Positions 1 through 4,065 of a stretch of DNA of 6,584 nt are shown in pieces. Under the pieces are notes generated by a model that saw only the letters and a list, made by a program, of their open reading frames with translations, was not told where the DNA came from and ran no database searches. How positions within the stretch are numbered: position 1 is the stretch's first letter; the number at the start of each line of letters is the position of its first letter. A program made the position numbers and the translations under genes. Source of the DNA: Planctomycetota bacterium (lineage in GTDB: Bacteria; Planctomycetota; Brocadiia; JAJRTI01); the NCBI GenBank assembly GCA_024278415.1, contig JAJRTI010000823.1, positions 1 through 6,584 of the forward strand, written 5' to 3'.

Positions 1-158
1 CAGCCCGTCAACAAAGTGCTGTCCTGCTACGACGGGCCCTTGGGGCCGATCTCTTCGTTGCGAAATCTCGACGAATCTCCCAATTCGCCTGCGATTTCGC
101 GCCTCGATCTCGGCCCCAATCCCTCCGTCTCGCGACGGACGACTTTATTGACGGGCTG
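1..158. repeat. Long imperfect palindrome (MITE/REP-like), possibly truncated by window edge
   Basis: The two halves are reverse complements in blocks. Bases 1-17 pair with 142-158 (16 of 17; left arm starts CAGCCCGTCAA, right arm ends TTGACGGGCTG). Bases 40-49 pair with 110-119 (10 of 10). Bases 60-67 (GCGAAATC) pair with 93-100 (8 of 8), and 72-76 with 83-87 around a six-base loop. The blocks keep nearly the same centre (about 79.5), so the whole could fold as one hairpin or cruciform. It starts 20 bases past the glycosyltransferase stop codon and holds no convincing gene. The layout fits a non-autonomous MITE-like element or large REP unit. The true left end cannot be seen, so no target-site duplication can be judged. 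No T-tract supports a terminator. Confidence 0.6.
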
Positions 159-177
159 CTAGGGGCCGCGCGATGCG

Positions 178-1740
178 CTACTTCCGCACCCACACCTCGA
201 TCGGCCCAGCGGTGTGGCCGACGACGTAGCCAGCGCGCTTGAGGTCTGGAGCCAAGTCGTTGGAGCGGAGCATGTCGAAGTGCGTGAATCTGTTGTCCGG
301 CACGACCGCGGCAAACGCTCCGCGGCTGATGTCTTGGAACAGGCGAGGCAGCCAGTAGCGGCGGGAGTCCAGTTCGATCGCGGCGAGCGGAGCGCAAGCG
401 CCGATGTAGCGCGTGTCGCGCCAGCCGTATTTACGCACCGAGGCTCGGGCCCAACGACACACGCCCAACAGCTCGCGGTAGTGGTAGGGATCGATGCGGT
501 TGGCCTCAAGCGCCACGATGGGCGGCGCCACAATGCGGTCCCACGGATTGGTCCTTTGCCGAATGAACTTGGCCGCGTCGCGCAAGTCCGCCCGTGGCAT
601 GCCCGCGAACCCCCAAGCGCCTTCTGGGCGCCAGTTGCGGTTGCGCAGCGGCGTGATCCACAGGAGCATGGCCGCGGCCGCGGCCCACGCAGCAAGCGAC
701 CGCGCTGTTGCGCGTTGAAACGTGGCCAGGCTGTGCGCCACGCCGAGGCCGCCAAGGATGGAGAGGCTCGGGAGCAACAGGAGCATGTTGTGGGCCCAGA
801 GGGTCGGGCTGAGGAACACGAAGTAGAACACGTACCCCGCCAGGACCGTCCACGCCCAGTATGCAATTCGACTGCGCAGGTGGTTGGCGTAGACCAGCCC
901 CACGATCGCGGCGCCCATCGGAAGGGAGCACCAATCGCGGGCCGCGTTGAGCTTGTCCACTAGGCGCATGAAGTTGCGGCCTTTGAACCAGTGAAACGCA
1001 AAGACCTGGAACAAGAAATCGTCGCGATAGAGCCCGTAGCAGATGAGGGTGGCCACCGCGGCGCCCCCGGCCATGGTGGCGAGCGCGAGGAGCATGGCCT
1101 GCCGGCGCTTGGCGATGCAGAGGAGGTATGCGCAGAGAGCGCCGGCGTAAACGACGAACGTAAGCTTCACGAGGAACCCGATGCCCAAGAGCGCGCCAAT
1201 GACGACTGCGCGGCGACGCGATACGTCAGGCTTGCTAAGCACGATCCAGCCTGAGAGCAGAAGGAGGAGGTTGAGGTAGACTTCGCGCTCGAAGAGGTGA
1301 TAGCGGAACGTCAGCGCGCAAGCGCCGAAGATGGCCGACGCCACGAGGCCCGGCCAGAAGCCGTCGCGGTTGGCGCCGTGGACTTGGCGCCAGGCCCGGC
1401 TCGCCAGCACGAACACCAGGAGGGCTGAGAGGAAGGTGGCCAACTGGGTGAGCGTCTCAGCCGTGCGGTAGCTGGCCCCAAACAGCTTGTAGGCGACCGC
1501 GAGCCCCGCCTCGAAGAAGGGGAAGTGGGGGCACACGAAGTCCACGTGCGGCCGCAGCCCCCGGGCGATGAGAAACCCCGCGTACGCGTAGGGCGTGTCC
1601 TCCAGCCACACTCGCGGCGCGGCCATGCGGGCCGCGCGTGGCCCAATCAGCACCGCCGCGAGCAAAGCGATCTGCCACAGTCTCAGACGAGGCCCATGCT
1701 CGCTGCGATCCAAGTGGCTCTCGTCTTGGGCTTCGGACAT
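178..1740 (-). CDS. Polytopic membrane glycosyltransferase, GT-C fold (GT39/ArnT/PMT-like)
   Basis: A 520-residue protein predicted to be an inner-membrane glycosyltransferase moving a sugar from a polyprenyl-phosphate donor; donor and acceptor cannot be read from sequence. A charged N-terminus (1-20) is followed by the first membrane helix (about 21-36) and an external loop with the acidic motif WLEDTPYAYAG (D48), then the HFPFFEAG stretch (72-79), as in GT-C enzymes where an Asp or Glu in loop 1 is catalytic. FEREVYLNL (150-158) gives a second acidic cluster. Many hydrophobic helices run to about residue 362. Residues 365-520 are a soluble tail with DAAKFIRQRTNPWDRIVAPP, typical of the periplasmic end of GT39-like proteins. 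The ATG start at 1740 lacks a clear Shine-Dalgarno site, so the start is only moderately sure. It lies 133 bases after the CBM9-like gene on the same strand and may be co-transcribed. Length and topology suit the family; the exact subfamily is uncertain. Confidence 0.8.
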   Translation of the reverse strand: MSEAQDESHLDRSEHGPRLRLWQIALLAAVLIGPRAARMAAPRVWLEDTPYAYAGFLIARGLRPHVDFVCPHFPFFEAGLAVAYKLFGASYRTAETLTQLATFLSALLVFVLASRAWRQVHGANRDGFWPGLVASAIFGACALTFRYHLFEREVYLNLLLLLSGWIVLSKPDVSRRRAVVIGALLGIGFLVKLTFVVYAGALCAYLLCIAKRRQAMLLALATMAGGAAVATLICYGLYRDDFLFQVFAFHWFKGRNFMRLVDKLNAARDWCSLPMGAAIVGLVYANHLRSRIAYWAWTVLAGYVFYFVFLSPTLWAHNMLLLLPSLSILGGLGVAHSLATFQRATARSLAAWAAAAAMLLWITPLRNRNWRPEGAWGFAGMPRADLRDAAKFIRQRTNPWDRIVAPPIVALEANRIDPYHYRELLGVCRWARASVRKYGWRDTRYIGACAPLAAIELDSRRYWLPRLFQDISRGAFAAVVPDNRFTHFDMLRSNDLAPDLKRAGYVVGHTAGPIEVWVRK

Positions 1741-1796
1741 GGCGCCAGTGTCATCTTGCCACTGAAGTGTCGAACGCGAAGGGCGGCCACTCGCTC

Positions 1797-1868
1797 GTAG
1801 TGGCGACCGTAAGGGCGCCTCTGAGCCGGCGACTTGCGGAAGCGGAAGGCCCTCACGGGGCCTACTAC
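1797..1868. repeat. Inverted pair of GTAG-flanked hairpins (REP/BIME-like)
   Basis: On the plus strand GTAG (1797-1800) is followed by a hairpin, GGCGACC-GTAA-GGGCGCC (1802-1819, one mismatch, GNRA-type loop). On the minus strand GTAG (1868-1865) is followed by the hairpin AGGCCC-CGTGA-GGGCCT (1863-1847, perfect 6-bp stem). The two arms, read outside-in, agree at about 15 of 23 positions. The pair begins 6 bases after the stop codon of the CBM9-like gene and fills most of the gap before the glycosyltransferase gene, a common site for REP units. The 1847-1863 hairpin lacks a downstream T-tract in the minus direction, so it is at best a weak terminator or an mRNA-stabilising stem. Confidence 0.45.
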
Positions 1869-1873
1869 AAGCG

Positions 1874-2677
1874 CTACCGCTGGCTTGCGCCCACAGCCTC
1901 CGCCGAAAAGCGCAGGTACCCGAATCGCTCGACCGTGTGGAATGACGGGCTGGTCACGATGGGCGACCAGCAGATGTACTCATCGTCTTGTTCAGCCTCC
2001 GCGGCGGGGCGTTCGATGCGGTAGAAGTTGGCCCGCCACACGTCGCCGTTCTTGGGCGGGGAGTTGGGCAACGCGTCGAGGCCGGCAAAGGGGATTGCCA
2101 ACTCCACCGACCACTGGCCGTCCGGGTCGAGCGTGGTCTGCCAGCTATGCACCTCACCCTTGACTGAAGTGGCCGTGATCATGCCCTTGCAGTCCCAGGT
2201 CGTGGAGCGCATAAAGCCCTGCCCGTTCAAGCCCTTGAGGTCGCGCATGAGGCGAAGGTCAACGACTGCGTTGAGGGGGTTCACCTCGATCTCGAAGTAC
2301 GGGTTGTGGTCGCCCTTTGGATCGAGGAAGACCTCGACCACTTCCTCGCGCCATAGAGGATCGTCGTGTTTGGACAGAGTCGCCCAGATGTCGGGATCTG
2401 TGCACTGAAACGCGACGTAGAGATACTCGTCGTTCCAAAGCGCCTTGGCCGTCGTGGCATGCTTGGGAGCGCCGGTGCCTTCGCGGAGGACAAGCTGCAT
2501 GGTCTCTGCGGCCGCCCACGAGGGTTCGTCGATCTTGCCATCGACAACGATCTTTCCGGCCGCGCGCTTGCACACGTAAGTCGGCAATGCGGGAAGGGGC
2601 TGCTTCGGGATCAGGCCGCAGCCGGTGCAAGCCAAGACGGCGATGGCCGCCAGCATCAGATTGGGGAACTGTTTCAT
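1874..2677 (-). CDS. CBM9/DOMON-like carbohydrate-binding lipoprotein
   Basis: A 267-residue predicted lipoprotein built almost wholly of one family-9-like carbohydrate-binding (DOMON-type beta sandwich) domain. The signal peptide is MKQFPNLMLAAIAVLACTGC. Lipidation is probably at C20 (CTGC), with C17 (VLAC) as an alternative. Family hallmarks appear in order: VDGKIDEPSW (45-54), LWNDEYLYVAF (80-90), EEVVEVFLDP (111-120), YFEIEVNPLNAVVD (127-140), WSVELAIPFAGL (189-200), GDVWRANFYRIE (211-222) and the C-terminal SFHTVERFGYLRF (245-257). No catalytic domain is attached, so it probably binds a sugar or another small ligand at the envelope. The ATG at 2677 is supported by TGGAGGC six bases upstream. 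It seems to have its own promoter (2887-2915). The neighbouring membrane glycosyltransferase fits a surface-glycan theme, but the ligand is unknown. Confidence 0.85.
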   Translation of the reverse strand: MKQFPNLMLAAIAVLACTGCGLIPKQPLPALPTYVCKRAAGKIVVDGKIDEPSWAAAETMQLVLREGTGAPKHATTAKALWNDEYLYVAFQCTDPDIWATLSKHDDPLWREEVVEVFLDPKGDHNPYFEIEVNPLNAVVDLRLMRDLKGLNGQGFMRSTTWDCKGMITATSVKGEVHSWQTTLDPDGQWSVELAIPFAGLDALPNSPPKNGDVWRANFYRIERPAAEAEQDDEYICWSPIVTSPSFHTVERFGYLRFSAEAVGASQR

Positions 2678-2683
2678 CGGGCG

Positions 2684-2688
2684 CCTCC
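2684..2688 (-). promoter_or_regulatory. Shine-Dalgarno site of the CBM9-like gene
   Basis: GGAGG on the minus strand, six bases before the ATG at 2677-2675. It fixes the start that gives a complete lipoprotein signal peptide. Confidence 0.8.
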
Positions 2689-2755
2689 AGAATGAAAGTC
2701 ACTCGCGCTGGACGGCCGTACGTCTCTAGCGTGCGCATGCGAAGAAGCGAAACGC

Positions 2756-2831
2756 GTAGCCGCATGCGCCAGCATGCGGGGCGGCCGAAGAGTGGCTCAG
2801 AGAGCGCCCGCATTCCGGCGAATGCGGCTAC
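2756..2831. repeat. BIME-like inverted pair of REP hairpins, each preceded by GTAG
   Basis: The outer 25 bases on each side (2756-2780 and 2807-2831) are reverse complements at 22 of 25 positions, around a 26-base centre. Each arm is itself a hairpin. The left is GTAG then CCGCATGC-GCCA-GCATGCGG (stem 2760-2767/2772-2779). The right, on the minus strand, is GTAG then CCGCATTC-GCCG-GAATGCGG (stem 2827-2820/2815-2808). Both have perfect 8-bp stems and 4-base loops. A GTAG or GTGG tetranucleotide 5' of a hairpin is the recognition signature of REP sequences handled by RAYT (TnpA-REP) transposases, and two REPs in inverted orientation form a BIME. The differences between arms fall mostly in pairs that keep the local stems intact (G/C for T/A), evidence that the structure matters. 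Confidence 0.75.
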
Positions 2832-2886
2832 TGCTCACGGTCAACATGTGCCGACAACCACACCCAGCGCATGGGTATGCTCGCGC

Positions 2887-2915
2887 AGTATACTTGCCCG
2901 GAGCAGAGCGGGCAA
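2887..2915 (-). promoter_or_regulatory. Predicted sigma70-type promoter for the CBM9-like gene
   Basis: On the minus strand TTGCCC (2915-2910) and TATACT (2892-2887) are separated by exactly 17 bases. The -10 box matches TATAAT at five of six positions and the -35 box matches TTGACA at four of six. Transcription would start near 2880, 22 bases or more beyond the TRL terminator, giving a leader of about 200 bases. The boxes overlap the ends of a 7-10-7 dyad. Confidence 0.55.
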
Positions 2916-2916
2916 G
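2893..2916. promoter_or_regulatory. Candidate operator: perfect 7-10-7 dyad inside the promoter
   Basis: CTTGCCC (2893-2899) and GGGCAAG (2910-2916) are perfect inverted half-sites separated by ten bases, with centres 17 bases apart. The dyad fills the promoter spacer and covers the -35 box, where a dimeric regulator would compete with or remodel RNA polymerase binding. No regulator gene lies in the window. It could also be a chance hairpin or a small REP unit. Confidence 0.4.
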
Positions 2917-2937
2917 GCCGGTCGCTGGCGAAACAGA

Positions 2938-2972
2938 AACGGCCCCATCGCCGCGAGGGCAATGGGGCCGTT
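2938..2972 (-). terminator. Rho-independent terminator of the TRL operon
   Basis: AACGGCCCCAT and ATGGGGCCGTT form a perfect 11-bp stem (2938-2948 with 2962-2972) around a 13-base loop. Read on the minus strand, the stem begins 16 bases after the stop codon of TRL 2 and is followed by a U-rich run (TTTCTGTTTC). The plus strand has no such run, so it works in the minus direction. Confidence 0.85.
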
Positions 2973-2988
2973 GGGCATGCGGCGGAGG

Positions 2989-3336
2989 CTATTCGCCGTG
3001 CACGATGACCTTGAACTTGCCGAACATGCTGAGGACTGAGAATGCCTCATAGTCGGCATAGGCGATCTTGGTGATGCCCGCGCGCGACGCGGCCGTCTGG
3101 ATGGACGCGTCGTCCCAGGCCCACGTTGTGTCAAAAATCGGCTCCCAGATGAAGAACGTGCTCGCCTCGCCGGTCTTGCCCGCGACCGCTGTGTCCTTGT
3201 AATCGGTGGACAGCGGAGCGCGGTAATGGGAGAAGAGCACGCCTGGAGGCGGCTGCACCGGCACGCGCGGCAGCGCGCAGCCGGACAGGCCGACGAGTAG
3301 CACAGCCACATCAAGGAGGGCAATGCATTTTCGCAT
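2989..3336 (-). CDS. TRL-like small lipoprotein, second of a tandem pair
   Basis: A 115-residue predicted lipoprotein of the TRL-like family, whose molecular role is not known. The signal peptide ends in the lipobox LSGC (C20). The mature part starts with the proline-rich PVQPPPG (26-32), then APLSTDY (40-46) and GKTGEAS. A DASIQTAASRAGITKI stretch (76-91) is followed by DYEAFSVL and a C-terminal IVHGE, which parallels IVYGD of its neighbour. Compared with that neighbour, the middle has a few extra, tryptophan-rich residues (IWEPIFDTTWAWDD). The reading frame stays open about 300 bases further upstream, but only as a shadow over TRL 1. The ATG at 3336 is chosen because AAGGAGA precedes it and it gives a clean signal peptide. 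It lies 23 bases after TRL 1 and ends before a strong terminator, so it is the last gene of a two-gene operon. Confidence 0.85.
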   Translation of the reverse strand: MRKCIALLDVAVLLVGLSGCALPRVPVQPPPGVLFSHYRAPLSTDYKDTAVAGKTGEASTFFIWEPIFDTTWAWDDASIQTAASRAGITKIAYADYEAFSVLSMFGKFKVIVHGE

Positions 3337-3341
3337 GGGGA

Positions 3342-3348
3342 TCTCCTT
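3342..3348 (-). promoter_or_regulatory. Shine-Dalgarno site that sets the start of TRL 2
   Basis: AAGGAGA on the minus strand, five bases before the ATG at 3336-3334 and within the 23-base gap between the TRL genes. It decides between this start and in-frame starts far upstream, which would run across TRL 1. Confidence 0.85.
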
Positions 3349-3359
3349 CGGGGTGTGGA

Positions 3360-3692
3360 CTAGTCGCCGTAGACGATGGTCGTGAATACGGAGTAAATGC
3401 CGAGCACATTGTAGAACTGGTAGTCCGTGTGCTTGATGGTCTTGATGCCTGCGTTCTGGGCTGCCGCCTGAGCGCTGCAATCGCCCCAGGTGACGAAGCC
3501 CAGCACGGACTTGACCTGTGCGGTGCCCTTTCGGCCGAGTTGCGAATTGTCGTAGTCGTTGTCCATGGGCGCCTTCGTGTTGTTGTACACGAAGCCGGGT
3601 GGGGGCATGACCGGCGTCCTGTAGATGCCAGCGCACCCTGAAGCAGTCACGACGATTCCCACCAGAGCCAATACAAGCAATGCCTTACGCAT
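3360..3692 (-). CDS. TRL-like small lipoprotein, first of a tandem pair
   Basis: A 110-residue predicted lipoprotein of the TRL-like family. The signal peptide MRKALLVLALVGIVVTASGC ends at a candidate lipobox (ASGC, C20). Family features follow: PVMPPPG (27-33), NNTKAPMDNDYD (37-48), LGRKGTAQVKSVLGFVTWGDCSAQAA across 52-77, AGIKTIKHTDY (81-91), NVLGIYSVFTTIVYGD at the end. C72 sits where most TRL-like proteins have a small residue, so the mature protein has one extra free cysteine. The ATG at 3692 is preferred over an upstream in-frame start (3872) because GGGAGG lies five bases before it and the upstream extension is basic and unlike a signal sequence. It shares the fold-defining motifs and both ends with TRL 2, which points to tandem duplication. 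The role at the envelope is unknown. Confidence 0.85.
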   Translation of the reverse strand: MRKALLVLALVGIVVTASGCAGIYRTPVMPPPGFVYNNTKAPMDNDYDNSQLGRKGTAQVKSVLGFVTWGDCSAQAAAQNAGIKTIKHTDYQFYNVLGIYSVFTTIVYGD

Positions 3693-3697
3693 AGCAA

Positions 3698-3703
3698 CCT
3701 CCC
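3698..3703 (-). promoter_or_regulatory. Shine-Dalgarno site that sets the start of TRL 1
   Basis: GGGAGG on the minus strand, five bases before the ATG at 3692-3690. It excludes the longer in-frame start at 3872. Confidence 0.8.
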
Positions 3704-3759
3704 GTGCAGAAGAAACAACGTCACAGCCGTCGCACCACCATGGCCGGCGGACCTTGCGG

Positions 3760-3788
3760 ACCTTACACGAGTGCGCTTGGAGAGTCAA
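3760..3788 (-). promoter_or_regulatory. Sigma70-type promoter of the TRL operon
   Basis: On the minus strand TTGACT (3788-3783) and TAAGGT (3765-3760) are separated by exactly 17 bases. The -35 box matches consensus at five of six positions and the -10 box at four of six. Transcription would start near 3753 and leave a leader of about 60 bases before the TRL 1 start. Confidence 0.6.
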
Positions 3789-3840
3789 GAGGTTCTCGCG
3801 CTTTTGAGTGTGACGCTGTGATTGGGTAGGATATGTCTCC

Positions 3841-3881
3841 TTCGCACCGGATGAATTCCGCTTATGGCCCAATGGTGCGAA
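3841..3881. repeat. Perfect 8-bp inverted repeat TTCGCACC/GGTGCGAA
   Basis: TTCGCACC (3841-3848) and GGTGCGAA (3874-3881) are perfect reverse complements with 25 bases between. A smaller stem, CGGA-TGAAT-TCCG (3848-3860), lies inside. It is upstream of the TRL promoter and touches the left end of the composite element. No T-tract is present on either side. It may be an operator, part of the repeat cluster, or chance. Confidence 0.35.
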
Positions 3882-3898
3882 CTTAAGCCCGGCGTCCC

Positions 3899-3964
3899 GT
3901 AGGGACGGCTGAGCATCGGCAAATCGGCCGTCTGCGGTCGTTCAGAGCATTCAACCGTCCCTAC
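3899..3964. repeat. GTAG-bounded inverted pair within the composite element
   Basis: Bases 3899-3912 (GTAGGGACGGCTGA) and 3951-3964 (complement GTAGGGACGGTTGA) are inverted copies at 13 of 14 positions, each starting with GTAG at the outer end. Next to the left copy GACGGC (3904-3909) can pair with GCCGTC (3927-3932). Next to the right copy, on the minus strand, CGGTTG can pair with CGACCG with one wobble. The stems are longer-looped than classic REPs, so the REP assignment is weaker than for 2756-2831. Confidence 0.4.
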
Positions 3965-3986
3965 AGACCACTCGACGATCCGCGTT

Positions 3987-4006
3987 CCCAGCACCGAAGT
4001 GCTGGG
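3987..4006. repeat. REP-like hairpin CCCAGCAC-CGAA-GTGCTGGG
   Basis: A perfect 8-bp stem with a four-base CGAA loop, inside the composite element and 60 bases before the murJ ATG. The flank on the minus strand reads TAGCCCAG (4009-4002). The same eight bases occur on the plus strand in the repeat at the right edge (6566-6573). There is no T-tract, so it is not a convincing terminator. Confidence 0.55.
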
Positions 4007-4065
4007 CTAGTTCCAAACGCCCCTGCGGGACAACAAAACCGCTTAAGTCAGCGCCATTGCCGCCT

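Larger units (their letters stand above)
2678..2988. other. 311-base intergenic region: terminator, promoter with dyad, BIME-like repeat, leader
   Basis: No gene is supported here. Moving in the minus direction it holds the intrinsic terminator of the TRL operon (2972-2938), a promoter with an overlapping dyad (2916-2887), and a predicted transcription start near 2880. A leader of about 200 bases follows, containing a 76-base inverted hairpin pair (2831-2756) and then the Shine-Dalgarno site at 2688-2684. No known riboswitch class was recognised in the leader. Confidence 0.6.
3874..4055. repeat. Composite inverted-repeat element (MITE-like) ending at the murJ start
   Basis: The ends mirror each other. 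Bases 3874-3888 (GGTGCGAACTTAAGC) match the complement of 4041-4055 at 12 of 15 positions, including ACTTAAGC. Inside these, 3894-3907 (GTCCCGTAGGGACG) match the complement of 4018-4031 at 12 of 14. Each inner arm is itself a short palindrome. The element holds the GTAG-bounded pair at 3899-3964 and the tetraloop hairpin at 3987-4006. It encodes nothing convincing. Its right end lies one base before the alternative TTG start of murJ. Confidence 0.5.
3693..4065. other. 373-base divergent intergenic region: TRL promoter and repeat cluster
   Basis: No gene is supported. The left part holds the TRL promoter and leader on the minus strand. From about 3841 rightwards it is almost all inverted-repeat DNA: an 8-bp dyad (3841-3881), a composite element (3874-4055), and within that a GTAG-bounded pair (3899-3964) and a tetraloop hairpin (3987-4006). 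No convincing promoter for murJ was found. Confidence 0.6.

Noticed and set aside
214..963. Plus-strand open frame of 249 codons
   Set aside because: It lies antisense within the membrane glycosyltransferase gene and has no recognisable domain or ribosome-binding site.
1847..1863. Intrinsic terminator after the CBM9-like gene
   Set aside because: The stem is 6 bp and the following bases in the minus direction (TCCGCTTCCGC) are not U-rich. A REP-like unit explains it better.
2678..2880. Riboswitch in the long leader of the CBM9-like gene
   Set aside because: No conserved core of a known class was recognised, and the main structure is accounted for by an inverted REP pair.
2317..3039. Plus-strand open frame of 240 codons
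   Set aside because: It runs antisense over the CBM9-like gene, its promoter, the BIME-like repeat and the terminator. Its composition is Arg/Ser-rich shadow coding.
3337..3636. Upstream in-frame extension of TRL 2 (total frame 2989-3636 on the minus strand)
   Set aside because: The added residues overlap TRL 1 in another frame, are rich in Arg, His and Gln like out-of-frame GC-rich DNA, and would bury a clean lipoprotein signal. A strong Shine-Dalgarno site marks the start at 3336.
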